From CAYUKK01 sp964445305 (GTDB taxonomy: Bacteria > Acidobacteriota > Aminicenantia > Aminicenantales > UBA8522), in contig CAYUKK010000138.1 in assembly GCA_964445305.1 (NCBI GenBank), positions 1-16,752 of the forward strand: 16,752 nucleotides of DNA, given 5' to 3'. The notes beneath the pieces were generated by a model. That model searched no databases. It was not told the origin of the DNA and saw nothing but the letters and a program-made list of their open reading frames with translations. Shown one piece after another: positions 1 to 6,966 of the stretch (position 1 is the stretch's first letter; each line of letters begins with the position of its first letter). A program made the translations under genes and the position numbers.

Positions 1-179
1 TTTCCGTTAATATAGCATTGGAGACCCCATTGTATCCAAAAAGTTACCCCAAAATTAACCCAACCAGATGGTTTTCTGTGTATCTAATAGAAAGAAAATA
101 AGTTAGCCTAAATTAGGGCCAATTTTTGGGGTAAGTCCTGGCGCTCCTACCTTAAGCCGATTTTCAGGGCTAATTCCTA
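1..179. other. A+T-rich non-coding stretch at left edge
   Basis: No open frame with coding character covers this stretch on either strand. It is visibly richer in A+T than the genes that follow. It holds an imperfect inverted repeat (44-56 against 121-134) and a small interrupted palindrome (CCTAA-A-TTAGG, 107-117). It probably belongs to the intergenic space between an unseen gene to the left and the sigma factor gene. I recognise no RNA family in it. Confidence 0.6.
44..134. repeat. imperfect inverted repeat, arms 44-56 and 121-134
   Basis: The left arm TTACCCCAAAATT is the reverse complement of the right arm AATTTTTGGGGTAA apart from one extra T. The arms are about 64 bases apart, and the 107-117 palindrome lies between them. 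The right arm ends 45 bases before the -35 box of the promoter at 180. It could be a long hairpin, a paired operator, or the remnant of a repeat element. There is no second copy in this window. Confidence 0.5.
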
Positions 180-208
180 TTGAATTTATAGAAATGGTAT
201 GATATAAT
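180..208 (+). promoter_or_regulatory. sigma-70 type promoter for the sigma factor transcript
   Basis: A TTGAAT -35 box (180-185, four of six consensus bases) is followed after exactly 17 bases by a perfect TATAAT -10 box (203-208). Transcription should start near 213-215, which leaves a leader of about 250 bases before the ATG at 463. It is the best promoter match I see in the window and reads toward the sigma factor gene. Confidence 0.75.
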
Positions 209-212
209 TTTG

Positions 213-462
213 ATGGGTTCTTGTTTGGCTGGCTGGGCAAGGACCCACCATCCCGAAACCCCTCCTTTTGCTAATTCCCTTAAACAGCCAGCACTTGATT
301 CTTCAGCTCGCTCGAAGCTGCGGAGAGGGTAAGAGGAAGGCTGGAAGAGGGCAAAGGCTCTTATCAATAAAGAAGGGAAAATAAAGAAAAAAACAAAAAT
401 GAAACTTTTTCTCCTTTTTCTTAGTAAATATATATGAATAGTATGAATAAAGGAAAAACAGG
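213..462 (+). promoter_or_regulatory. long, potentially structured 5' leader of the sigma factor mRNA
   Basis: Starting at the predicted transcription start, bases 215-223 (GGGTTCTTG) pair along all nine positions with 238-246 (CAAGGACCC), with one U-G pair. Part of the hairpin loop (228-235, GCTGGCTG) is a perfect complement of 285-292 (CAGCCAGC), so a pseudoknot is possible. Two smaller hairpins follow: CAGCT/AGCTG near 304-320 and AAGAG/CTCTT at 345-362. Bases 363-450 are very A-rich, then T-rich, with a repeated TATGAATA at 433-440 and 442-449. An AAAGGA ribosome site lies 8 bases before the ATG at 463. I do not recognise a known riboswitch or 6S-like RNA. The region could be a regulatory leader or hold a separate small RNA. 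Confidence 0.45.
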
Positions 463-1899
463 ATGAATCAACATCATCTTGATAATGAACGCAAACTGGC
501 GCTTCTCCAGCTCGAGGAAGAAGAGCAGTTCTTTTTCTTTCCTCCAGGCGGCACATTATCGAGCGGAGAATGGGGACGAACTTCGTTCGAGGAAAAGGAA
601 GTTCCGGCCCAGGCATTTCATCCAGAGTTATCGACTCGGAGCGAAGAATCAGGCCAGGACCTTATCAGGCTTTATCTCAGGGATATGGGCCGGGTCATGC
701 TCCTGACCAAAGAGGGCGAAGTTCGGCTGGCCAGGCGAATGGAAAAAGGCCATCAGCTTCTCCTCAAAGGTTTGGTCATGACACCCCATTTTCCCGATGA
801 GATTCGGCGACTGGAGGAAAGCCTCAAGACCAAAAAGGTGGCCTGGAAGGAGGTCTTTGACTGGCCGGAGGAAGAGGCCCAGAGTATCTTGCTTCAAAAA
901 AGGATGCAAAAGGCCAGACAAGAATTAAAAAAGTTAAGGCAGACGGCCTCTCGTCTACTCCGTATTCCAGCTATAAAAAAATCCAGGCGTCGTAGGGCAA
1001 GGCTCGTTGTAGAGCTCGTCCGGGCCCTGAAAAGACTGGAACTTCGGCCGGGCGCTATTGAGACCATGGCCGAATCCGTCCGGGTTAAGCTATCTTGCTG
1101 CAAAGAGCGCCATGGCCAGGCTCTTACCCCTTCTGGAAAACAGGCTCTTAAGGCTATCACCCTGGGCAAGAAAATGAAGAATCAAGCTAAACAAGAGCTC
1201 GTCGCCGCCAATTTGAGGCTTGTCGTCTCTCTGGCCAAAAAGTATCAGAATCAAGGACTTCATTTTCTCGACCTCATTCAAGAAGGAAACATCGGACTGA
1301 TGAGGGCGGCCGAAAAGTTCAACTACCGGCTCGGCCACAAGTTCTCGACCTACGCCACCTGGTGGATCCGCCAAGCCATCACCCGGGCCATCGCTGACCA
1401 GTCCCGCACCGTCCGACTCCCCGTCCATATGACAGAGACTTTACAGAAGATGAACCGAACGAGCCGGGAAATCCTGAGCTCAACCGGCCGTGAGCCGACT
1501 GTCGAAGAGTTAGCCCAAAAAACAGGCCTGACCCCACAAAAGGTGCGCGAAATCCTCCAGACAACGCAAGAGACAGTCTCTGTGGATACGCCAGTTGGCC
1601 CGACGGGAGAAAGCATGCTGGGCGATTTCCTCGAAGACACGAAAACTCCTTCGCCGCCCGATACCATCATCCATGCCTGTTTGCGCGAACAAATCGAGGC
1701 GGCCCTGCGCCACCTCACCGACAGGGAGGCAGAAGTCATCAAGCTCAGGTTCGGGCTCAGCCAGGAAGGCGGGTTGACCCTCGAAGAGGTGGGGAAAAAA
1801 CTTCGCGTCACCAGGGAGAGGATCCGTCAGATCGAATCCAAGGCTCTCCGCAAGCTCCAACTGGCCGAGCTTGGTTCAAAGCTGAAATCTTTCACCTGA
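463..1899 (+). CDS. rpoD: RNA polymerase sigma factor, RpoD/SigA (sigma-70) family
   Basis: This 478-residue protein is a primary-type sigma-70 factor, which directs core RNA polymerase to -10/-35 promoters. Region 1.2 lies at about 64-97 (GQDLIRLYLRDMG). A basic, poorly conserved stretch follows at about 98-240. Region 2 is at 243-318 and includes the -10 recognition and melting helix (FSTYATWWIRQAITRAIAD, from 294). Region 3 is at about 320-400, and region 4 at 411-465 carries the -35 helix-turn-helix (TLEEVGKKLRVTRERIRQIE). Regions 2 to 4 match housekeeping factors closely. Acidic region 1.1 is not recognisable; instead the N-terminus is a short 60-residue segment with a run of Glu and then Phe. 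The ATG at 463 has an AAAGGA site at good spacing. It is a lone plus-strand gene, convergent with the lipoprotein gene at 1930. It could be a second RpoD-like factor rather than the sole housekeeping one. Confidence 0.93.
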   Translation: MNQHHLDNERKLALLQLEEEEQFFFFPPGGTLSSGEWGRTSFEEKEVPAQAFHPELSTRSEESGQDLIRLYLRDMGRVMLLTKEGEVRLARRMEKGHQLLLKGLVMTPHFPDEIRRLEESLKTKKVAWKEVFDWPEEEAQSILLQKRMQKARQELKKLRQTASRLLRIPAIKKSRRRRARLVVELVRALKRLELRPGAIETMAESVRVKLSCCKERHGQALTPSGKQALKAITLGKKMKNQAKQELVAANLRLVVSLAKKYQNQGLHFLDLIQEGNIGLMRAAEKFNYRLGHKFSTYATWWIRQAITRAIADQSRTVRLPVHMTETLQKMNRTSREILSSTGREPTVEELAQKTGLTPQKVREILQTTQETVSVDTPVGPTGESMLGDFLEDTKTPSPPDTIIHACLREQIEAALRHLTDREAEVIKLRFGLSQEGGLTLEEVGKKLRVTRERIRQIESKALRKLQLAELGSKLKSFT

Positions 1900-1921
1900 G
1901 ACCTTTCTTGACGGGGGGTCT
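1899..1921. terminator. weak hairpin between convergent genes
   Basis: AGACC (1899-1903) can pair with GGTCT (1917-1921) across a 13-base loop, directly after the sigma factor stop codon and before the end of the convergent lipoprotein gene. Only a short TTT follows on the plus strand. It may act as a poor bidirectional terminator, but the stem is short and the U-tract minimal. Confidence 0.25.
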
Positions 1922-1929
1922 TTGAGGAG

Positions 1930-2466
1930 TTAAAGTCCGGGGAATATCTTTCTCAGGATGGCCAAAGATTCGGGCAAAAGGTCAGAAAGTTCGAGCGATG
2001 TCCAGGCGGCGTGCGCAACCAGCCATCCTTGAGCTTCTCGGACAAAATGGATTTCGATGCGGTAGATGTCAGGGGCAATTTTGATGAGCCGACGGAGAGC
2101 TTCGGCTTGACCCGAGGACAGGGCCACCTCAACCTCCGCCACGGCCCGGCTGGCCTCAAGCGTTATTAGATGAGCGCTCAGCCGATGGACGACGATGCCC
2201 CTCCGATCGGCCAGATAGCCGCTCAGCAGCGATCGGAGCCCGCTCTTCGTTCTCCCCTGGAAGTCGACGAAGGCCTCGGCAAAGTGGGCCATCATGGCAT
2301 CCAGGTCCTTAAGTTCAGCTAATTTACAGAGAGTGTCGATTTTTCCGAGGAGCTCCTCTTCTACTGTCGGGGGACGGCCACACGCGCTTAAGAACACCCA
2401 CAAACCTAAAACAAGGAAGGCCAGCTTAAACCACTTCAAGAAAATTAACCCCCTCGCTCGCCTCAT
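1930..2466 (-). CDS. small predicted lipoprotein, possible NTF2-like fold
   Basis: This 178-residue protein begins with a basic, hydrophobic signal segment (residues 1-28) ending in the lipobox LSAC, so Cys29 is the likely lipidated residue and the protein is probably membrane-anchored outside the cytoplasm. The rest is one compact domain: an early helical part (LKDLDAMMAHF, then a VDFQG stretch), followed by strand-like segments ending in a WLVAHAAW stretch. That order resembles the NTF2/SnoaL-type cone fold used by many small lipoproteins; this is inference from pattern, not a recognised family. Its ATG overlaps the TGA of the upstream nuclease gene in an ATGA junction (2463-2466), so translation is probably coupled. 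It is the last gene of the minus-strand train. Function unknown. Confidence 0.8.
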   Translation of the reverse strand: MRRARGLIFLKWFKLAFLVLGLWVFLSACGRPPTVEEELLGKIDTLCKLAELKDLDAMMAHFAEAFVDFQGRTKSGLRSLLSGYLADRRGIVVHRLSAHLITLEASRAVAEVEVALSSGQAEALRRLIKIAPDIYRIEIHFVREAQGWLVAHAAWTSLELSDLLPESLAILRKIFPGL

Positions 2467-3659
2467 TTCTTAGAAAGGATGAATCGATAGCCTTTCTCCA
2501 TTTTCACGCATTCCTCAAGGGCCTTGATCAGCGATTCATCCAATTCCCTGTTTCTTATCGCTCTGGCCAGGGCAAAAACGTCGATATCCGCCACTTTTTC
2601 CCATTGGCCAGACTGGCGGAGAATATCCATCAACCGTTTCCTCTCCACCGAGCTCTTAGCCGGAATTTGAAAAGAGACATGCTCCTTGACGGTAATCTTG
2701 TTGGCTGTGCCGAAGACAACGGCGACACCCTCCCTTTGGCAGAACCTGACCAGGGCTGCCTTGATTTTTTCTAATTTCTCGTTGGTCTCCCGAGCAAAAC
2801 TGTTCAGCTCAGATTGGAGGCGAACGTACTCATCAACCAGCTTCACCCCGGGGTCGTCAAGATATTCGTTTTCCGCTTTGGCTTCGAGCTCGGCGCCGTG
2901 CTTCCACATCGGACACATAGACCGATAGACACACCAATCGCACAGCCGGGAGACGACAGCCGGAAACTCGCGCGCCGCCTCGATCTCCCGGATGCGAGCC
3001 AGGATTTCCCGGCGAGCGGTTTCGAGCTCCTCGCCTGTTCTCCAGAGTTCCATTTCCTTATCAAATGCCAGGAAATGCCAGACCAGGCGGGCCTTCTCAA
3101 AATCCCTGAATCGCTGTTTGACCCAGAGGGCATAGGCGGCCAGCTGTCTATCTCCCTGAAGCTCCTCCTCCGTTGGCAGCACCGAGCTGGTTTTATAATC
3201 ATGGATTTCATAGATGCCGTCGCCCATGTCGACGAGCCTGTCGATACGAACGTGGAGAAGATAGTCCCCCTTTTCGTCCAAGGGAAGGAGTTCTTTTGTC
3301 TCCAGGCCGAGCACGCGGCCGCGTTCGAAGGGATGATGGCGCCGATAATAATCCCGAAGATAGCGTTCGCCCATCATGAGGTAGTTTTCGGGAGCATAAT
3401 CTTTCTTGACCAAAATCACTTCCCCCGGCCATTTTTGAGCCCATCTCTGACGGTAATCTTCGATGAGCTCCTCGAGGGAAAGAAGCTTTTCGTGCATCTT
3501 ATCCCGGTAGAGTTTTTCCAGAGCTTCGTGGACTATGGCGCCGAGGAAGGTTTCGATGGTCTCCTCCACTTCGACCTTGACGTTGTCCACATAGGCGAAT
3601 TGGTACTGGCGGGGACAGGTCTCGAAAGTGGATATCTTCGAGATGCTGTACGTGGCCAT
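2463..3659 (-). CDS. PD-(D/E)XK nuclease with Fe-S cluster motif (RecB/AddB/Cas4-like)
   Basis: This 398-residue protein has the motif order of the PDDEXK_1 family, whose members cut DNA in AddAB- and Cas4-type systems. The first cluster cysteine is Cys15 in the start motif SISKISTFETCPRQYQF. His44 (GAIVHEALEKLY), Asp140 (VRIDRL), Asp154 and Lys156 (HDYKTS) and Gln172/Tyr176 (RQLAAY) form the nuclease site. Cys240, Cys243 and Cys249 complete a four-cysteine Fe-S set (LCDWCVYRSMCP). About 145 further residues follow (253-398), with a helical start and an unassigned end. There is no helicase domain and no AddA partner here, so it is a free-standing nuclease. The gap to the PurF-like gene is 26 bases and the ribosome site is weak (AGTAGG very close to ATG). 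It overlaps the lipoprotein gene by four bases. The substrate is unknown; a repair or processing role is likely. Confidence 0.88.
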   Translation of the reverse strand: MATYSISKISTFETCPRQYQFAYVDNVKVEVEETIETFLGAIVHEALEKLYRDKMHEKLLSLEELIEDYRQRWAQKWPGEVILVKKDYAPENYLMMGERYLRDYYRRHHPFERGRVLGLETKELLPLDEKGDYLLHVRIDRLVDMGDGIYEIHDYKTSSVLPTEEELQGDRQLAAYALWVKQRFRDFEKARLVWHFLAFDKEMELWRTGEELETARREILARIREIEAAREFPAVVSRLCDWCVYRSMCPMWKHGAELEAKAENEYLDDPGVKLVDEYVRLQSELNSFARETNEKLEKIKAALVRFCQREGVAVVFGTANKITVKEHVSFQIPAKSSVERKRLMDILRQSGQWEKVADIDVFALARAIRNRELDESLIKALEECVKMEKGYRFILSKK

Positions 3660-3662
3660 AGC

Positions 3663-3680
3663 CTACTTGAACTACTTGAA
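3663..3680. repeat. two tandem copies of a nine-base unit
   Basis: CTACTTGAA occurs twice in direct tandem (3663-3671 and 3672-3680), filling most of the 26-base gap between the PurF-like and nuclease genes. On the minus strand it reads TTCAAGTAG twice, just before the nuclease start. It is probably a small local duplication and may affect the spacing of the ribosome site. Confidence 0.7.
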
Positions 3681-3685
3681 TGGGT

Positions 3686-5110
3686 TCACGCCTTCGCCTT
3701 CGACGGCGGCATTTCCGCACCATCCCAGCAGTAGGTGCAAATTTTTTCCTTGGGCAAGCCGATGGCTTGAACGAGGTCTTCAAGCCGCTGGTACTTAAGG
3801 GTCGTCAGGTTGAGTCGGCGTCGAATGCTCTCCTCCATGGCCCGGTATTCCTCGGTTTCGGGTCGAGTGAAAGGTGAAAGGTCGGCTACACTCTCCATGT
3901 CCAGCTCGCGGATGGCTCGCCTGGCCGCCAAATCCCACTCCGACTTGGACGTCGAAAAAAGAAGGAACTTGCAGGCATAGACCAGGGGCGGGCAAGCTGG
4001 CCGCATGTGGACCTCGCGGGCGCCGACTTCATAAAGCCTCCGGATTGTTTCCTTAAGCTGGGTTCCTCGAACGATGGAATCCTCGCAAAAAAGAAATCGC
4101 TTCCCTTCAATGAGCTCGCGGATGGGGATGAGCTTCATCCTGGCGATGAGGTCGCGAACAGCTTGACTCTGAGGCAGGAAACTCCGCGCCCAGGTCGGCG
4201 TATACTTGACAAAGGGTCTCTTGAAGGGCACGCCTGCCTCGGCCGCATAGCCAAGGCCGTGACCGATTCCCGAATCGGGGATGCCAGCGACAAAATCGAT
4301 GTCGACAGGATACCGGCGAGCCAGGAAAGCGCCACATCGATTCCGCACCCATTCCACGTTGATTCCCTCATAGCTCGAAGCTGGATACCCATAATACACC
4401 CAGAGAAAACCACAGATTTGCATCTGCGCCTGGGCTGGTTTTCGCTCCTCGAAGCCTTCGGCGTTAAAGAAGATGATCTCGCCTGGACCCAGGTATTTTT
4501 CGACGGCAAAGCCAAGGTTGGGGAAAGCGCAGGTTTCCAGCGTCACAGCCAGGCTATCATTTTTCCGCCCCAAGACGACAGGCGTCCGGCCCCATTTATC
4601 CCGCGCGGCGTATATCCCTCCCCTGGTCAGGATAAGGAGCGAGCACGAACCCTCGATCGATTCCTGAACCCGCGAAATTCCCGCCTCGAAAGATTCTTCT
4701 TCATTGATGAGAGTGGCCACAAGCTCAGTCGGGTTGATCTCGCCGCCGCTCATCTCGGAAAAGTGGATTCGCCGCCTTCGAAAAGCCTGCTCGGCCAGCT
4801 CCTCGGCGTTCTTGATGGCGCCCACGGTGACAATGGCGTAGTTGCCCAGGTGAGAACGGATGATCAAGGGCTGGTCGTCATAGTCGCTGATCACGCCGAT
4901 TCCGCTTTGACTGCGGAGCTTGTCCAGTTCGCTGTCAAACTTGGACCTGAACTGGTCGTTCTCGATGCTATGGATGACGCGCTGGAACCCATCCGGTTTC
5001 AAAACCGCCAGGCCGCCCCTCTTCGTCCCGAGATGGGAATGGTAATCCGTTCCATAGAAAAGGTCCTCGACGCAGTCCTCCTTAGAAACAATTCCGAAGA
5101 AACCACCCAT
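3686..5110 (-). CDS. PurF-like amidophosphoribosyltransferase homologue with degenerate glutaminase domain
   Basis: At 474 residues the protein has the length and layout of glutamine PRPP amidotransferase, the first enzyme of purine synthesis. The C-terminal phosphoribosyltransferase half is recognisable: IPDSGIGHGLGYA (277-289), and the PRPP loop EDSIVRGTQ (343-351), where the usual first Asp is Glu. Cys233, Cys380, Cys458 and Cys461 sit where Bacillus-type PurF binds its 4Fe-4S cluster. The N-terminal Ntn-hydrolase half is degenerate. It starts MGGFFGIVS, so the nucleophile Cys after Met is Gly; the HVRYST-type motif reads GVISDYDD (72-79); and the HNG oxyanion motif reads TVGAIKN (95-101). 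Glutamine use is therefore unlikely. Ammonia-dependent synthesis of phosphoribosylamine, or another role, is possible. A GGAG site supports the ATG. It lies 17 bases after the amidohydrolase gene. Confidence 0.85.
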   Translation of the reverse strand: MGGFFGIVSKEDCVEDLFYGTDYHSHLGTKRGGLAVLKPDGFQRVIHSIENDQFRSKFDSELDKLRSQSGIGVISDYDDQPLIIRSHLGNYAIVTVGAIKNAEELAEQAFRRRRIHFSEMSGGEINPTELVATLINEEESFEAGISRVQESIEGSCSLLILTRGGIYAARDKWGRTPVVLGRKNDSLAVTLETCAFPNLGFAVEKYLGPGEIIFFNAEGFEERKPAQAQMQICGFLWVYYGYPASSYEGINVEWVRNRCGAFLARRYPVDIDFVAGIPDSGIGHGLGYAAEAGVPFKRPFVKYTPTWARSFLPQSQAVRDLIARMKLIPIRELIEGKRFLFCEDSIVRGTQLKETIRRLYEVGAREVHMRPACPPLVYACKFLLFSTSKSEWDLAARRAIRELDMESVADLSPFTRPETEEYRAMEESIRRRLNLTTLKYQRLEDLVQAIGLPKEKICTYCWDGAEMPPSKAKA

Positions 5111-5127
5111 ATTTTTCTCCGCGATGC

Positions 5128-6894
5128 TCAGTCCTCTGGAAAAGCAAAAAAGTACTCGCTCTGGCCAGCGATGTTTTGATAAAGGATTCTCCCGCCCACG
5201 ATCGTGTAGACAACGGTCGTTTGGAGAATTTGGTCTTCTGGAACAGTGAGGATGTCCTGGGAAAGAACGGTGATATCAGCCAGCTTTCCTGGCGTCAGTG
5301 ACCCGAGGATGTCCTCCTGAAAGGCAGCGTAGGCGGCGTTGAGGGTGTAGGAGCGCAGGGCTTCTTCTCGATTCATCCTCTGTTCCGGGAAAAAAGCCCG
5401 TCCGTCTTTCATGAGCCGGGTGACGGAAGCATGGAAGCAGGCGATGGGGTCTACATCCTCAACCGGAGCGTCCGTGCCGTTGGCGATGATGGCGCCGCTC
5501 TGGAGCAACGAGCGCCAAGCGTAAGCTCCTTCCCGGGCCCGCTTTTCCCCAATTTTCTGGATGACCCAGGGGCCGTCCGACGGGCAATGGATACCCTGCA
5601 TGGCCGCAATGACGCCGAGTGAGCCAAATCGGGGGATATCGTCAGGATGGAGAAGCTGTGCATGCTCGATGCGCCAGCGCAGGTCCTTTTTTTCTGGATG
5701 AGCCCGGAAAGCTTCCTCGTAGAGGTTGAGGGTTTCCCGGTTTGCCCGGTCGCCGATGGCGTGGGTGGCAAGCTGGAAATCGTTCTCGAGGGCCAGACGG
5801 GCCGTTTCCCTCATCTCCTCAACAGGCGTGGTGTTGAGGCCGACAGAAGTCGGAAGGTCATCGTAGGGCTCGAGAAGCCAGGCGCCGTGGGTTCCCAGGG
5901 CTCCATCGATCAAGCGTTTGATGCATCGGACAGTTAAATGGTTCTGTCCTGCGCCAAGGATTCTGTATTTGGGCAGAGCCTCTTTGAGTTTTTGATTCCC
6001 TTCGCCAATCATGACATAGAGTCGAACTCCAAGCTTGCCGTTTTCAGCCAACTCTTTATAAAGCTCAATCGCCTCCCAGGAAACCCCGGCGTCATGGAAA
6101 CTCGTGATTCCCTTGGACAGGCACTCTTTTGTCGCCAGGGCCACGGACCGCCTTTGCTCGGCCATCAAAACTTCTGAGCTGAGACCCGCCCGGTGAAAGC
6201 TCAGAGCCTGACGAAGGAGGCCTTGGGCCGTCTCGCGAAAAGCGCCGATGGGCTCACCCTTCTTGTCCCTGACGATCTCGCCACCCGGCGGGTCAGGCGT
6301 CTTTTTGGTTATTCCCGCTAGCTCCATGGCTTTGGCGTTGGCCAGACAAGAATGCCCGCTGGCGTGAGTGAGGAGAACCGGGTTCTGAGGACTCACCATG
6401 CTGAGGCCATCGTGGATGGGCAACCCGTCCACGTTCGGCTCCGGCGGCCGCTCCCACTTTTCCTGGTGCCAGCCACGGCCAAGAATCCACTCCCCCGGTG
6501 GGGTCTTCTCCGCGGCCGCCTTGACCATGGCGATGATTTCTTCCCAGCTCTGACAGGTAGCGAGGTTGAGGACCATCTTGGATTGGCCAAGGCTCATGAA
6601 ATGTCCATGGCTATCGATGAGACCGGGGACAGCCACTTTGCCGTCAAGGTCGATGATTCGAGTGAGCTGGCCGATATAGCGTCTGATTGTTTTCTCCTTC
6701 CCCACGGCGATGATGCGGTCTCCGCGGATAGCCAAAGCTTCTGCCTCTGGAAGTTTCCTCTCTATGGTGATAACTTTGCCGTTGAGAAGGACCAAATCAG
6801 CTGGCTCCTCCTCTCTCCCGCAAGCAAAGAAGCTCAGGAGGAAGAGAGAGACGAAAGCAAAAGGGAACCATTTCGAACTCATCTTAGGTGACAC
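5128..6894 (-). CDS. exported amidohydrolase, YtcJ-like (amidohydrolase 3) family, probable lipoprotein
   Basis: This 588-residue metal-dependent hydrolase belongs to the amidohydrolase superfamily, in the YtcJ/NfdA-like group. Metal and catalytic residues are all visible: His96 and His98 (DSHGHF), Lys326 as the likely carboxylated lysine (RCIKRLIDGALG), His378 (THAIGDRAN), His411 (IEHAQ) and Asp475 (NGTDAPVEDVDP). A C-terminal GKLADITVLSQD segment returns to the small beta domain. Residues 1-24 form a signal peptide, followed by FFAC, so Cys25 may be lipidated and the enzyme would act outside the cytoplasm. The start is GTG at 6894, supported by GAGGAGGG seven bases upstream; ATG at 6882 is an alternative with no clear site. 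The family hydrolyses varied amides and formamides, so the substrate cannot be told. A 72-base gap with a palindrome separates it from the fusion gene. Confidence 0.9.
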   Translation of the reverse strand: MSPKMSSKWFPFAFVSLFLLSFFACGREEEPADLVLLNGKVITIERKLPEAEALAIRGDRIIAVGKEKTIRRYIGQLTRIIDLDGKVAVPGLIDSHGHFMSLGQSKMVLNLATCQSWEEIIAMVKAAAEKTPPGEWILGRGWHQEKWERPPEPNVDGLPIHDGLSMVSPQNPVLLTHASGHSCLANAKAMELAGITKKTPDPPGGEIVRDKKGEPIGAFRETAQGLLRQALSFHRAGLSSEVLMAEQRRSVALATKECLSKGITSFHDAGVSWEAIELYKELAENGKLGVRLYVMIGEGNQKLKEALPKYRILGAGQNHLTVRCIKRLIDGALGTHGAWLLEPYDDLPTSVGLNTTPVEEMRETARLALENDFQLATHAIGDRANRETLNLYEEAFRAHPEKKDLRWRIEHAQLLHPDDIPRFGSLGVIAAMQGIHCPSDGPWVIQKIGEKRAREGAYAWRSLLQSGAIIANGTDAPVEDVDPIACFHASVTRLMKDGRAFFPEQRMNREEALRSYTLNAAYAAFQEDILGSLTPGKLADITVLSQDILTVPEDQILQTTVVYTIVGGRILYQNIAGQSEYFFAFPED

Positions 6895-6901
6895 GGTTTT
6901 T

Positions 6902-6909
6902 CCCTCCTC
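6902..6909 (-). promoter_or_regulatory. ribosome binding site deciding the GTG start of the amidohydrolase
   Basis: The minus strand reads GAGGAGGG seven bases before GTG at 6894, whereas the in-frame ATG at 6882 has nothing comparable in front of it. This favours the GTG start. Confidence 0.65.
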
Positions 6910-6913
6910 GCCT

Positions 6914-6931
6914 TTATTTTCACGAAAATAA
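6914..6931. repeat. A/T-rich palindrome in the amidohydrolase leader
   Basis: TTATTTT (6914-6920) and AAAATAA (6925-6931) form a perfect 7+7 inverted repeat around CACG. It lies just upstream of the ribosome site in the only sizeable gap of the minus-strand train. There is no U-run after it in either direction, so a transcription-factor operator or mRNA hairpin is likelier than an intrinsic terminator. Confidence 0.5.
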
Positions 6932-6966
6932 TCGCCATTACGGACTTTTACTCGTCCCTTCCTATC

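Noticed and set aside
170..616. Minus-strand open frame of 148 codons over the sigma leader and 5' end
   Set aside because: It runs antisense to the promoter, the leader and the start of a well-supported gene, with low-complexity Phe/Ile/Arg-rich composition and no recognisable domain.
2463..3659. Nuclease as Cas4 of a CRISPR system
   Set aside because: There is no cas1, cas2 or repeat array in the window. The motifs are shared with AddB and many free-standing nucleases.
2814..3734. Plus-strand open frame of 306 codons
   Set aside because: It is the shadow of the Fe-S nuclease gene on the opposite strand, whose catalytic and cluster motifs are intact.
4007..5179. Plus-strand open frame of 390 codons
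   Set aside because: It is antisense to the PurF-like gene. It has no domain pattern and crosses the gap into the amidohydrolase gene.
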